Assembly: GCF_017876625.1 (NCBI RefSeq)
Contig: NZ_JAGIOH010000001.1
Location: 6,717,501 to 6,781,500, forward strand
From: Streptomyces syringium
GTDB taxonomy: Bacteria > Actinomycetota > Actinomycetes > Streptomycetales > Streptomycetaceae
Length of the DNA stretch: 64,000 nucleotides
Direction of reading: 5' to 3'
A program made the position numbers and the translations under genes. The notes below the pieces were generated by a model. It did not search any database and was not told the DNA's origin. It saw only the letters and a program-made list of their open reading frames with translations. Numbering within the stretch: position 1 is the stretch's first letter; every line of letters begins with the position of its first letter. Of this stretch, positions 1 to 8,640 are shown one piece after another.

Positions 1-869
1 ATGGTGAGGCGGAGCTGCTGCTCGACCTGGTTCATCGGTTCGTTGTAGAGATCGGCGACGCGGGTGTGCACGCGCAACACCGTCTGCGCGACACTCAGTT
101 CGTACTCGCGCGGGGACGGCTCGTAGTCGACGAAGGTGCCGGGAAGAGCCGGCTCGCCGACGTGCCCGGAGGACACCGCGATGTCGGCCTCACCGCGCTT
201 GTTCTGCGGGGGTGTGGGCCGGGAGGCGAAGCCCGCGACATGGTCGCGCAGTGACTCGGAGCGGTCGGCCAGTTCCTGGAAGGCCTGGCGGGAGAGCGCG
301 AGGACGGTGCAGCGCGTCACCGCCCGTACGGTGAAGTCCCATACCCCGTCGGGCTCCAGGGGGACGCGCTCGCCGAAATAGTCGCCGTCGGCCAGCACAC
401 CGAGCACGGTGTCGTCCCCGTACTTGCCGACGCCCGTCTTGTTGAGCTTGCCGTGGGCGATCAGGAAGACCTGGTCGGCCGGCTGACCCGACTCGACCAG
501 AGCGTCACCCGCCGCGTACTCCCGCTGGACGAACCCGTCCGCCAGCGCCTCCAGCACGGCATTGTCGTCGAATCCCCGGAGCAGCGGCAGCTCACCCAGC
601 TCCGGCGGGATGACCCGGACCTCCGAGCCGGTGGTGAGGAACTCGACGCGGCCGTCCCCGATCTCATAGGTCAGCCGGCGGTTGACCCGGTAGGTACCCG
701 CGGACACCTGCACCCAAGGCAGCACCCGTAGCAGCCACCGGGAGGAGATCCCCTGCATCTGCGGTACGGATTTGGTCGTCGTCGCGAGCTGGCGTGCCGC
801 CGAGGTGTCGAGGCTCTGCTGTGACTCGCCCGCCCGCGCGGTCTGCCCTTGCTCCACTGACGTGGTCAT
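1..869 (-). CDS. Family 2B encapsulin shell protein, second copy (partial at window edge)
   Basis: A subunit of a protein nanocompartment shell (HK97 fold) carrying a cyclic-nucleotide-binding-like domain, the architecture of Family 2B encapsulins, the group that includes Streptomyces EshA-type proteins. Reading leftwards from ATG at 869 gives about 289 codons, open to the window edge, so the C-terminal shell domain lies outside. It aligns along its whole visible length with the complete gene at 982-2394: both begin MTTS, both have [11 protein letters not shown] near the N-terminus, and both share [14 protein letters not shown]. The nucleotide-binding-like domain has GKYGDD and YFGER where a cNMP phosphate-binding cassette would be. 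An upstream ATG at the position matching the longer start of the first gene runs into a stop after five codons, which fixes this start. It is very likely co-transcribed with the upstream gene. Cargo enzymes, often terpene cyclases in this family, would be expected further left. Confidence 0.88.
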   Translation of the reverse strand, partial: MTTSVEQGQTARAGESQQSLDTSAARQLATTTKSVPQMQGISSRWLLRVLPWVQVSAGTYRVNRRLTYEIGDGRVEFLTTGSEVRVIPPELGELPLLRGFDDNAVLEALADGFVQREYAAGDALVESGQPADQVFLIAHGKLNKTGVGKYGDDTVLGVLADGDYFGERVPLEPDGVWDFTVRAVTRCTVLALSRQAFQELADRSESLRDHVAGFASRPTPPQNKRGEADIAVSSGHVGEPALPGTFVDYEPSPREYELSVAQTVLRVHTRVADLYNEPMNQVEQQLRLT

Positions 870-943
870 TACTGGTCTTCACCCATCTGTATGCGATAGC
901 TGACGCGATACTGAAGCGACGTGGTGCGGATAGCGATGTGATG

Positions 944-976
944 CGGTTATGGCAAGACATCGCCTTGCCATAACCG
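944..976 (-). other. Perfect 13-bp hairpin between the two shell genes
   Basis: CGGTTATGGCAAG and its exact complement CTTGCCATAACCG are separated by 7 nt. The structure begins 5 nt downstream of the first shell gene's stop codon on the minus strand. No U-rich run follows, so it looks more like an RNA-stabilising or partially terminating intercistronic structure than a full terminator. It could set the ratio of the two shell proteins. Confidence 0.75.
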
Positions 977-981
977 GTCCG

Positions 982-2394
982 TCAGTGCCCGACTTCGACG
1001 TTCTCAAGAATTCCGAGAGCGTCGGGAACGAGAACGGCGGCGGAGTAGTAGGCGCTCACCAGATAGGACATGATCGCTTGCTCGTTGATGCCCATGAAAC
1101 GCACGGAAAGGCTGGGCTGGTACTCGTCCTGGATTCCCGTCCGGTGGAGACCGACGACCCCCTGTGATTCCTCACCGGTGCGCATCAGCAGAATCGAACT
1201 GACGCCGGTCTCGGTGACCGGGATCTTATTGCAGGGGAAAATCGGCACACCGCGCCAGGCGGGGACGGCATGGCCGTTCACATCGACGCTGTCCGGGTAC
1301 AGGCCCCGGCTGTTGAACTCGCGTGCGATCGCCGCGATGGCACGCGGGTGCGCCAGAAGGAAGCCGGGGTCCTTCCAGACGGTCGCGAGCAGTTCGTCGA
1401 GGTCGTCGGGGGTGGGAGGGCCGGTGCGGGTGTGGATGCGTTGTTTGAGGTCGGCGTTGTGGAGGAGGCCGAATTCGCGGTTGTTGACGAGCTCGTGTTC
1501 CTGGCGTTCGCGGAGTGCTTCGATGGTGAGGCGGAGCTGCTGCTCGACCTGGTTCATCGGTTCGTTGTAGAGATCGGCGACGCGGGTGTGCACGCGCAAC
1601 ACCGTCTGGGCGACGCTGAGGCCGAACTCGCGCGGGGCGAGCTCATAGTCGGCGAACACGCCGGGCAGGGCCGGCTCGCCGATATGTCCGGAGGCGATGT
1701 CGATGGCCGACTCGCCGTACTCGTTCTGCGGGCGCCCGGTCTCGGCGCGGAAGGCTTGGACGTGGTCGCGCAGCCCTTGCGAACGCTCGAGGACATCCTC
1801 GAATTCCTGGCGCGGCAGGGTCAGCACCGTGCAGGCCGTCACCGCCCGTACGGTGAAGTCCCAGTTGCCGGCCTCGGCCGCCGCGAGGGCCCGGTCGCCG
1901 AAGTATTCGCCGTCGGCCAGCACGCCGAGTACGGCGGGGTCGCCGTACTCCCCGGCGTGCACCTTGCTGACCTTGCCGTGGGCGATCAGGACGACCTGAT
2001 CGGCCGGGTGGCCCGCCTCGACCAGCACGTCCCCGGGCTGGAACTCGCGCTGAGTGAAGCGGCCGGCGAGGGTGTCGAGCACCGTGGCGTCGGTGAAGCC
2101 GCGCAGCAGCGGCAGCTCGCCCAGCTCCGCCGGGATCACGCGCACCTCGGCCCCGGTGGAGACGAATTCGACCCGGCCGTCGCCGAGTGTGTGCGTCAAT
2201 CGCCGGTTGACCCGGTACGTACCGCCGGACACCTGGACCCAGGACAGCATGCGCAGCAGCCACCGCGATGTGACGCCCTGCATCTGCGGTACGGATTTGG
2301 TCGTGGTCGCCAGATTCCGGGCGGCCGCGGTACCGAGACTCAATCGGCCCGCTGAATTCTCGGTGTCGGAACCGGATTCCAAGGACGTCGTCAT
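982..2394 (-). CDS. Family 2B encapsulin shell protein, first copy
   Basis: A 470-residue shell protein with an N-terminal HK97-type segment, an inserted cyclic-nucleotide-binding-like domain at about residues 85-215, and a C-terminal shell domain ending in LENVEVGH. The inserted domain contains a beta-roll with GDVLVEAG and [12 protein letters not shown], and YFGDRAL at the phosphate-binding-cassette position. The length fits Family 2B encapsulins. An in-frame ATG at 2412 would add six residues. I prefer 2394 because the protein then begins MTTS like its neighbour, whose equivalent upstream ATG is blocked by a stop. It is the first gene of a minus-strand operon, with the paralogous shell gene 112 nt downstream. 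Streptomyces loci of this type package 2-methylisoborneol synthase or other isoprenoid enzymes; the cargo here is not in the window. Confidence 0.9.
   Translation of the reverse strand: MTTSLESGSDTENSAGRLSLGTAAARNLATTTKSVPQMQGVTSRWLLRMLSWVQVSGGTYRVNRRLTHTLGDGRVEFVSTGAEVRVIPAELGELPLLRGFTDATVLDTLAGRFTQREFQPGDVLVEAGHPADQVVLIAHGKVSKVHAGEYGDPAVLGVLADGEYFGDRALAAAEAGNWDFTVRAVTACTVLTLPRQEFEDVLERSQGLRDHVQAFRAETGRPQNEYGESAIDIASGHIGEPALPGVFADYELAPREFGLSVAQTVLRVHTRVADLYNEPMNQVEQQLRLTIEALRERQEHELVNNREFGLLHNADLKQRIHTRTGPPTPDDLDELLATVWKDPGFLLAHPRAIAAIAREFNSRGLYPDSVDVNGHAVPAWRGVPIFPCNKIPVTETGVSSILLMRTGEESQGVVGLHRTGIQDEYQPSLSVRFMGINEQAIMSYLVSAYYSAAVLVPDALGILENVEVGH
1523..1608. repeat. 86-bp tract identical to window positions 1-86
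   Basis: Positions 1523-1608 and 1-86 are identical with no synonymous differences, while the flanks of both shell genes differ at many third positions. The tract encodes the segment around [20 protein letters not shown]. The left copy may extend beyond the window. It looks like a gene-conversion tract between tandem paralogues. Confidence 0.85.
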
Positions 2395-2530
2395 ACGGGA
2401 ATGCCCACCCATTTCCTCTGTGCAAGTGGCTGCTGCGGAACCGTCGAATAGCTCTCGTTGATGCTTCCCCGAGGCTAGCCGGGTGATTCCGTGGGCGCAG
2501 TCACCCTAAAGGGTGGATTAATCGACGATG

Positions 2531-3772
2531 TTAACGGTGGATAAAAATTCCGATACCGTTCGGGACGGCTCGTTCGGCTCCGCCCGAGGGGTGGTTGCGC
2601 ACGACGGCCTGCTCTTCGCCGGGAGTGCGGGTGACCAGGGTGCTCGACCCGCCGCCGTCCAGGTTCACGGCGTCCTCGGAGCCGAGGTCCCGCATGACAC
2701 CGGCCAGTTCGGCGACGGTGAGGCCCACGCGGTAGGCGGGGTCTCCGTCCAGTGCCAGAAGGTACAGCCGTCGGCCCCCGTCGGCCAGCCCCGCCGAGGT
2801 CCGTACGGCCGAGGCCACCGCGTCCAGCCCGCTCAGCGGGCGGCCGTCGCGCAGCACCGGGAAGCCGCCCAGCGCGAACCGCAACGCACCGCGATGCGCG
2901 GACCGCAGGCGCTCGTCCACCTGAACCCGGTCGCCGACCCGCAGTTTGCGCAGCTCCCGCGCCCCTGCCTCGCGCCCCACCAGCACCACCGTGTCGGACG
3001 CGATCTGCCCCCGCCCCGGCTCCTCGGCCACGGAGGTCACCCGGCCCCGCCGTACGGTCAGTTCGTAGGTCTCGGCGCTGCACGGTGCCGCCCGCTCCGT
3101 GTCGGTCCCGCAGGTGGCCCGCAGTCGTGAGACCGCTCCCCACGCGGGGGTGTACGCGCCGACGCCGCCGACGGGCAGCGCGTACTGATTGAGGCCGCGC
3201 AGCGGGAACTTCCGGTCCGCGGTCCGCACGGTCCCCACCAGGGTGAGCCGGTCCAGCCGCGCCACCCCGTCCGTCCCGACGCCGATGACGTCCCTCGTGG
3301 TGACCCCCTGCGGCATCGCGGGCCCGAAACGCTGACCGTCCGGCACGGCCGCGCTCAGACGGCGCCCGCTCGCGATGGACGGGCCCACCGGCGCGCCCGT
3401 CGCCTCCACCCCCGGATGCTGAGTCTCCGTGATGTTGTAGAAATCGCCGTTGACGGCACCGACCGCGCCCCGGGACTCGGCCAGGCGGGACACCGTCGCC
3501 CGTGCGGCGACCCGGCCCGGGTACAACAGGTCCAACGACACCTTCGGGTGGCGCAGATCGACGGTGAGCACATGACCGAGGGCCGGCCCGTGCGAGCCCG
3601 ATACCGAGAACTGCCGATAGGTGACGCCCGGCGCGACGCCGGCCTGACCGCCGAACTGCAGAGTCTGCGGTGCTTCCGTCTCCGCCCAGGCGGTCCCTCC
3701 GCCACCCACCAACGAGACCCACGCCACCAACACCGTCAGCACCGCGCGCACGCGGCCAGTACGTCTTCTCAC
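2531..3772 (-). CDS. Secreted phosphodiester glycosidase family protein (NAGPA/DUF2233-like)
   Basis: About 413 residues with an N-terminal signal peptide: basic residues, then a hydrophobic AVLTVLVAWVSLVGGGG segment and an AWA cleavage region. The rest resembles the NAGPA domain of enzymes that cleave GlcNAc-1-phosphodiester bonds. Visible family motifs are AVNGDFYN near residue 105, VNLDGGGSSTL near residue 375 and a C-terminal PNGIGIF. The protein is probably exported and acts on cell-wall or extracellular sugar phosphodiesters; the true substrate is unknown. A TTG at 3811 would add 13 residues, but the GTG at 3772 is directly preceded by GGGGAG and gives a normal signal peptide, although the spacing is short. 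The gene is divergent from the PI-PLC/GDPD-like gene, so two phosphodiesterase-type secreted enzymes share one intergenic region. Confidence 0.8.
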   Translation of the reverse strand: MRRRTGRVRAVLTVLVAWVSLVGGGGTAWAETEAPQTLQFGGQAGVAPGVTYRQFSVSGSHGPALGHVLTVDLRHPKVSLDLLYPGRVAARATVSRLAESRGAVGAVNGDFYNITETQHPGVEATGAPVGPSIASGRRLSAAVPDGQRFGPAMPQGVTTRDVIGVGTDGVARLDRLTLVGTVRTADRKFPLRGLNQYALPVGGVGAYTPAWGAVSRLRATCGTDTERAAPCSAETYELTVRRGRVTSVAEEPGRGQIASDTVVLVGREAGARELRKLRVGDRVQVDERLRSAHRGALRFALGGFPVLRDGRPLSGLDAVASAVRTSAGLADGGRRLYLLALDGDPAYRVGLTVAELAGVMRDLGSEDAVNLDGGGSSTLVTRTPGEEQAVVRNHPSGGAERAVPNGIGIFIHR

Positions 3773-3969
3773 AGGCTCCCCAGAGGTCCCATCAACTCTG
3801 CCACGGCGCAAGGGAGTTCACCATGCCCCGAACGAACGACACGGAACGCCCTGGCGTCGACGCGGGCAACTCTCGGCACTTCCCTCCACATCGGCCCTGC
3901 GCGCCCCGATACTCACAGCTGTCCGTAACGGCGTCCCGTCGATATCCGCCCAGAGATTCGGGAGACACC

Positions 3970-4842
3970 ATGCATCCGCGCACGCGCCGCGCAGCCGTCG
4001 TCACTCTCGGAGCCGCCTTCGCGGGATCCCTCGCGGCCCCCGCCCTCGCCGCCGCACCGCCCTCGCGCGACGACACCCGCGAAGGGCGCGGCAAGCCGCC
4101 GCTGCGCCGGGCGCACGCGCACAACGACTACGCGCACCCCCGCCCGCTCGCCGATGCCCTCTCCCACGGATTCGGCAGCGTGGAGGCCGACATCTGGCTC
4201 GTCGACGGTCAGCTCCTCGTCGCGCACGACGCGTCCGAGCTCGATCCGACGCGCACCCTCGAATCGCTCTACCTCGACCCGCTGCTGCGTCGTGTCACCG
4301 CCCATCACGGCCGCGTCTACCGCGGCTACGGCCTCTCGTTGCAGCTGCTCATCGACATCAAGACCGCGGGCGACCCCACTTACCGCGAACTCTCCGGACG
4401 CCTGCGCCGCTACCGGTCGATGCTCGGCGTCTGTGCCGACGGCCGGGTGCGGCGTGGCGCGGTCACCGCCGTCGTGTCCGGCGACCGGGGCGCCCGCGCC
4501 CCCATGGAGGCGGAGCGGGTCCGGTACGCCTTCTACGACGGTCGCCTCGCGGACCTCGGCAGCGGCGTTCCCGCGTCGTTCACCTCGCTCATCAGCGACA
4601 ACTGGGGGCTGAACTTCACCTGGCGAGGCGAAGGGCCGATACCCGGGCGAGAGCGGGAAGCCCTTCGGCGGATCGTCGCCGCCGCCCATTCGGCCGGCCA
4701 GTATGTGCGCTTCTGGGCCACTCCCGACGAGCCGGGCCCGGCCCGCGACGCGCTCTGGGGCGAGCTGCTGGACGCCGGTGTGGACTACCTCAACACGGAT
4801 GATCTGGCAGGACTCGAGGCGTTTCTCCGCGCAGCTCGCTGA
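3970..4842 (+). CDS. Secreted PI-PLC/glycerophosphodiester phosphodiesterase-like protein
   Basis: 290 residues. The N-terminus is an RR-containing signal peptide (TRRAAVVTLGAAFAGSLAAP, then AAPP), possibly Tat-dependent. The mature protein has AHAHNDYAHPRPL followed by VEADIWLVDGQLLVAHD, the catalytic-barrel pattern of the AIM6-like branch of the PLC/GDPD superfamily, in which His, Glu and Asp bind the metal and catalyse phosphodiester cleavage. The start at 3970 follows GGGAGACACC. The 3' end overlaps a convergent gene by 53 nt. Likely role: extracellular hydrolysis of phospholipid-derived or glycerophosphodiester substrates for phosphate scavenging. The exact substrate cannot be read from the sequence. 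Confidence 0.8.
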   Translation: MHPRTRRAAVVTLGAAFAGSLAAPALAAAPPSRDDTREGRGKPPLRRAHAHNDYAHPRPLADALSHGFGSVEADIWLVDGQLLVAHDASELDPTRTLESLYLDPLLRRVTAHHGRVYRGYGLSLQLLIDIKTAGDPTYRELSGRLRRYRSMLGVCADGRVRRGAVTAVVSGDRGARAPMEAERVRYAFYDGRLADLGSGVPASFTSLISDNWGLNFTWRGEGPIPGREREALRRIVAAAHSAGQYVRFWATPDEPGPARDALWGELLDAGVDYLNTDDLAGLEAFLRAAR

Positions 4843-5287
4843 GTACCTCGTGGAAGTGGGATTCGGGAACCGACGGCAGCAGCAACGCGACGACGTGCAC
4901 CAGCTTGCCGAGTACGAAGGTGGTGTCGGGCGTCGCGCGCACGAGCTCCCGCACCCTCTCCGTGTCTCCGCGCCGGACGGACTCCAGCAGCACTGCGACA
5001 TCCGGTGCGGCCTCCTCGTCCGTCTCGACCCAGCCTGCTTCGTCCGGCGCGCGCCGGACGAGGTGTCGCAACACCCGGTCGGCGACGTCGGGCTGATACG
5101 CCTTGCGTACGGCTTCGTTGGCGACCCAGGAGAGCGCGGACACGACATCCTTGGCCTCGTCGGCCGTCATGGTCTCCGGCAGCGAAGCGTCGAACGCCTG
5201 CTGATTGCCGTGCCGGAAGGCCAGGAGGAGGCGTGCTGCCCTCGCCTTCGCCTCGTTCACGCGTATATGGGAAATCTCGGCGGTCAC
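4790..5287 (-). CDS. Hypothetical protein, 165 residues
   Basis: Soluble and mostly helical by composition, starting at GTG 5287. It opens MTAEISHIRVNEAKARAARL and has repeated Ala/Leu/Glu-rich helices, including TADEAKDVVSALSWVANEAV. There is no signal peptide, membrane segment or catalytic motif that I recognise. The 3' end overlaps the convergent secreted phosphodiesterase gene by 53 nt. The start has no obvious ribosome-binding site, so the true start may be slightly different. The coding bias is normal for the organism. Confidence 0.65.
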   Translation of the reverse strand: MTAEISHIRVNEAKARAARLLLAFRHGNQQAFDASLPETMTADEAKDVVSALSWVANEAVRKAYQPDVADRVLRHLVRRAPDEAGWVETDEEAAPDVAVLLESVRRGDTERVRELVRATPDTTFVLGKLVHVVALLLPSVPESHFHEVLSELRGETPRVLPDHPC

Positions 5288-5420
5288 CGGAAAATCGTAC
5301 TGTTAGTGGATCATTCTGCTGGGAGCGCCACGCAGTGGAATGTCGCGATCCAGGGCGGAAGGTGTAGCGGTACGGTCACCACGCGGTCACGGACGGGCGC
5401 GCGTGGGGACGCTGGACCGT

Positions 5421-6248
5421 ATGGCAACCCCACCTGGACCGCCACCCGGAAACCCGCTCGGACCGCCCTCGGGCGCGCCGCCCCCGCCGTCCTGGCCTCC
5501 GCCGGGGGGCTACGGTCCGGGAGGACCGCCCTGGCCACCGGAGCCGCCCCGGCCCGAGGGCGGCGGAGGCAAGCGGATCGCCCTCGCGGCCACCGCACTG
5601 GTGGCTGTCGCCGCCGTGGCGCTGGGCGCGGTCTTGGTCCTCGGCGACAGCGACGACGAGAAGCCCGGGGAGAGAACGCCGTCCGGCAGTCCGACCGGCG
5701 GGCCCTCGCCTTCCTTCAGCCTTCCCACGAGTCTTCCCAGCGGCCTTCCGTCGGGGCTGCCCAGTGGCTTCCCCACGACGCTGCCGTCGGGCATGCCCAC
5801 GAGCCTGCCGAGCGGGTTCCCCAGCGGGCTGCTCGGTGTGCCGACCGCACGGAGCGTCGAGAGCGGCCTCCCGACGCCCACCGACGACAGGCCGTACTAC
5901 TTCGCGCTGGCCTCGGGGGACTGCTTCGACCTGCCCGCCGGCGGTCCCGGGGGGCGGCTGGTCAAGCGCTCGTGTTTCGCACCCCATGACGGGGAGGTGG
6001 TCGCCACGCCCAGGCTGTCGGGCACGTACGACAGTGAGAGCGCCCTGAAGAACGAGGCCGCGGAGCTGTGCCGGCAGCCGATGCGGGGCCGCAGTCTGAG
6101 GCAGCCCGTCGGCACCGCGCGCGGCACGCTGGTGCAGTACCCGAAATTACAGGGCTACCGACTGGGCATTCGTTCCGTCACCTGCAGCCTGACCGCCGAG
6201 GAGGGCGGTACGGGCAGCGGTCGGAAGCTGACGCAGCCGCTCGCCTGA
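5421..6248 (+). CDS. Proline-rich single-pass membrane protein with LPSG repeats
   Basis: 275 residues. Residues 1-50 are a cytoplasmic Pro/Gly-rich tail (PPGPPPGNPLGPP and similar), residues 51-75 a single transmembrane helix, and residues about 99-137 a tandem LPSG/LPTS repeat. The C-terminal extracellular domain of about 130 residues has three Cys (DCFDLP, RSCFAPHDGE, ELCRQP) plus a fourth in VTCSLT, suggesting disulfides. The CF-x-HD-GEV pattern resembles septum-formation-type (DUF4190/Septum_form) domains of actinobacteria. Function unknown; a cell-envelope role is likely. The start at 5421 gives the typical MATPPGPPPG opening. An in-frame longer start at 5340 lacks this character. Confidence 0.75.
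   Translation: MATPPGPPPGNPLGPPSGAPPPPSWPPPGGYGPGGPPWPPEPPRPEGGGGKRIALAATALVAVAAVALGAVLVLGDSDDEKPGERTPSGSPTGGPSPSFSLPTSLPSGLPSGLPSGFPTTLPSGMPTSLPSGFPSGLLGVPTARSVESGLPTPTDDRPYYFALASGDCFDLPAGGPGGRLVKRSCFAPHDGEVVATPRLSGTYDSESALKNEAAELCRQPMRGRSLRQPVGTARGTLVQYPKLQGYRLGIRSVTCSLTAEEGGTGSGRKLTQPLA
5715..5831 (+). repeat. LPSG-type coding repeat
   Basis: About nine imperfect 12-bp units encode LPTS, LPSG, FPTT, MPTS and FPSG tetrads directly after the transmembrane helix. It is probably an extended stalk and may vary in copy number between strains. Confidence 0.7.
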
Positions 6249-6250
6249 CG

Positions 6251-6282
6251 CCCCGGCAGGGCAGTCGTGGCCGCTGCCGGGG
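6251..6282. terminator. Bidirectional terminator candidate
   Basis: CCCCGGCAG and CTGCCGGGG, a perfect 9-bp stem with a 14-nt loop, lie between convergent genes ending at 6248 and 6307. Confidence 0.55.
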
Positions 6283-6306
6283 GCGAGGGGGAGACGGATG
6301 CGGCGG

Positions 6307-7176
6307 TCACTCCGCGGGAACGGCCTGGATGTCGAGTTCGATCCTGATCGTCGCCCCGATCATCGCGATGCCACGCGAGAGCATGGACCGCCAGTCCAGG
6401 GTGAAGTCCTCACGGTGCAGTTCGGCGGAGGCCGAGCAGGCGGCGCGGGTCTCGCCCATGATGCCGGTGCCGAGGCCGAGGTAGCGGGCGTCGAGCGAGA
6501 CGTTCCGGCTGACCCCGTGGAGGTTGAGCACCCCCTGCACGGCCCACCGCGAGCCGCCGCGGTGCACGAAGCGCTCGCTGACGAACTGCATGTACGGGTA
6601 CTTGTCGACGCCCAGGAAGTCCGGGGAGCGCAGGTGCGCGTCGCGCTGCTCGACCCCGGTGTCGATGCTCGCGGTCTCGATCACGACGTCGAGGCTGGAG
6701 TCCTCCATGCGCTCGCCGATCCACAGGGTGCCCTGGAACTGGTTGAACCTGCCGTGCACCTCGGCGAGCCCGATGTGCCGGGCGATGAAGCGCACCGCCG
6801 TATGGTCCGGGTCGATGCGCCAGGCGCCCGGGGCCGGCAGGGCGGGGGCGGGCGCCGGCTCCATGGGCATGGTCCCGAGGTCGGTCCGTGTTCCCTCCGT
6901 CGATTCGCACGCCTGGCGCACGGGCTGATACCCCTCGGCAGTCACCGCGACGCTGTACTCGCCCGGTGCCACGTTCGTGGCGAACCGGCCGTGCGGGTCG
7001 GTCTGCCCGTGCACCACCTCGCGGCCGTCAGCATCCCGTACGGACACTTCCGCTCTGTGCAGGGGAAGGCGCACGGGGTCGACGACGACACAGTCGAGAG
7101 CCCCCGCGCCGTACGGAATCGGTGCGCTCTCCCGGTGCAGAGAACGCTTGTATCGGCGCAGCAGGGCGAAAGTCAT
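6307..7176 (-). CDS. YceI family protein with N-terminal carboxypeptidase-regulatory-like domain
   Basis: 289 residues in two parts. Residues about 20-100 form a transthyretin-like, carboxypeptidase-regulatory-like beta-sandwich (DADGREVVHGQTDPHGRF, then PGEYSVAVTAEGYQP). The C-terminal half is a YceI lipocalin-like barrel, opening with AWRIDPDHTAVRF and containing GTLWIGERMEDSS and a YPYMQFVSERF strand. YceI domains bind isoprenoid-like ligands. No signal peptide is visible, so it may act in the cytoplasm. Of three in-frame starts (7236, 7194, 7176) I chose 7176 because GAAAGG lies about 9 nt upstream and the protein then opens MTFALLRRYKRS, as expected for this class. Confidence 0.8.
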   Translation of the reverse strand: MTFALLRRYKRSLHRESAPIPYGAGALDCVVVDPVRLPLHRAEVSVRDADGREVVHGQTDPHGRFATNVAPGEYSVAVTAEGYQPVRQACESTEGTRTDLGTMPMEPAPAPALPAPGAWRIDPDHTAVRFIARHIGLAEVHGRFNQFQGTLWIGERMEDSSLDVVIETASIDTGVEQRDAHLRSPDFLGVDKYPYMQFVSERFVHRGGSRWAVQGVLNLHGVSRNVSLDARYLGLGTGIMGETRAACSASAELHREDFTLDWRSMLSRGIAMIGATIRIELDIQAVPAE

Positions 7177-7329
7177 CCCAAAGTGCCTTTCCATGTCCAG
7201 AAGGTGATTGAACGGTAGATCGCCACATTCTGTCACTAGGACTGGGAAGCTCCTTCATTGCCCTCCCATGCCTTGGAAAGCTACCTGTTGACCGTTCTGC
7301 GCCTTTGATTCTGCCGTCTCTCGTGCGCT

Positions 7330-7346
7330 GCCCGTTCTTGACGGGC
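7330..7346 (-). terminator. Weak terminator candidate after the helicase/SWIM operon
   Basis: GCCCGT and ACGGGC form a 6-bp stem with a 5-nt loop, 13 nt downstream of the SWIM gene stop on the minus strand. It is short and of low certainty. Confidence 0.35.
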
Positions 7347-7359
7347 CCCCGCTCGTCCG

Positions 7360-8640
7360 TCACTCCTCCGTGAGCAGGACCGCGAGGGCCGCCGCCGGAT
7401 CGAGGTCGCACGGGCCCGCGGGCTCCCATCGGCCGCCCTCCTTGCGGTACGGCCACCAGCGTCCGTCCCGCCCGTAGCGCAGCTGGGTACCGGTGCCCAC
7501 CACCGTCCACCGATTGCGCGTGGCCCGCAGCCGGGGTGCCTTGTCGTCGTCCTCCCAAGCGGCCGCCAGCCGGGCGCGTACGCGGGCGAGCTCCTCCGGT
7601 CCGGGTGTCCACTCCTCCTCCAGCACGGCCAGTGCCGCGGCTCCGCCGTGGCCCCAGGCGCGAACGGCGCGGGCCAGCTCGGCACGTCCGTAGCCACTGT
7701 CCGCCGCGAGCCGGGCGGTGATCCTCTCGGGCGGCCCCGCGGCGGCCAGGCGTACCGCGTCCTGCCGGGCCGTCAGCGCGTCCGCCACGGGGGTCCGCTC
7801 ATGGCCGGGCGCCAGGGCCTCGGCCAGCAGCTGCCGGGCCCGGGCGGCCGCGTCCGCGACGAGGAACTCCAGCGCCCCGACGTCCAGGCCGGGGCCGGCA
7901 GGGGTGCTCCCGGTGAGAACGGGCGGGCGTGCTGTGGCGTCCGCCAAGAGCGGGGCGTGGGGCAGCGGCGGTATGAGATCCCGCGCCGCGAACACCTCGC
8001 TCGCCAGGACGCCCGCAGGCACCTGCGAGCTCTCCCGCGTCTGCCGAGAGGCGGCGCGGGAGACGCTGCGGGCCTGCAATTCGTCCAACAGCTCGCGCTC
8101 TCCCCGGCCGCGCATCAGCAACAGCACGAAGGGATCCTGGTCCAGCAGCCTCGCCACCTGATGGCACAGCGCCGCCGTGTGCGCGCAGTGGTCCCACGCC
8201 TCGCAGGCGCACTCGGGCTCCAGATCCCCGATGCCCGGCAGCAGATCCACCCCCGCCGCGGCCGCGTCCTCGACCAGGTGCGGCGGCATATCGCGGTCCA
8301 GCAGCGCCGCGATATGCCCCGCCCGGTCGGCGACCAGGTCCAGCAGCCGTTCCCAGTCGGCCCCGGACAGCTCCTGGATCACCACATCGGAGCGGTAGCG
8401 CATGCCGTCCGGGTCACGGACGAGTGCCGTGATCCGTCCCGGCCGCACGGACATCGCGCCGACCGCACCCGCGCGCGCGTGCCTGCGGCCCGCCTTCACC
8501 TGCTGGCCGTCCAGCGCCGTGTCCTCGAGCGCCCGGAGCCACGCCCGGCCCCACCACGTCTCGGCGAATCCCCGTCCGCTCATGGGCGGCAATGCATCGA
8601 ACGTGCGCTCCACGCGCGCGTGCACGTCATTCCCGGTCAT
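7360..8640 (-). CDS. SWIM zinc-finger family protein
   Basis: 426 residues with a SWIM-type zinc-binding motif CACEAWDHCAHTAALC near residues 160-175 (CxC...CxH), thought to bind nucleic acid or protein. The N-terminus (FAETWWGRAWLRALE) is typical of actinobacterial SWIM proteins next to SNF2 helicases. The ATG at 8640 overlaps the stop of the upstream helicase in an ATGA, so translation is coupled and the two proteins probably work as a pair, as in many actinobacteria. Role unknown; DNA remodelling or repair is the usual suggestion. Confidence 0.85.
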   Translation of the reverse strand: MTGNDVHARVERTFDALPPMSGRGFAETWWGRAWLRALEDTALDGQQVKAGRRHARAGAVGAMSVRPGRITALVRDPDGMRYRSDVVIQELSGADWERLLDLVADRAGHIAALLDRDMPPHLVEDAAAAGVDLLPGIGDLEPECACEAWDHCAHTAALCHQVARLLDQDPFVLLLMRGRGERELLDELQARSVSRAASRQTRESSQVPAGVLASEVFAARDLIPPLPHAPLLADATARPPVLTGSTPAGPGLDVGALEFLVADAAARARQLLAEALAPGHERTPVADALTARQDAVRLAAAGPPERITARLAADSGYGRAELARAVRAWGHGGAAALAVLEEEWTPGPEELARVRARLAAAWEDDDKAPRLRATRNRWTVVGTGTQLRYGRDGRWWPYRKEGGRWEPAGPCDLDPAAALAVLLTEE

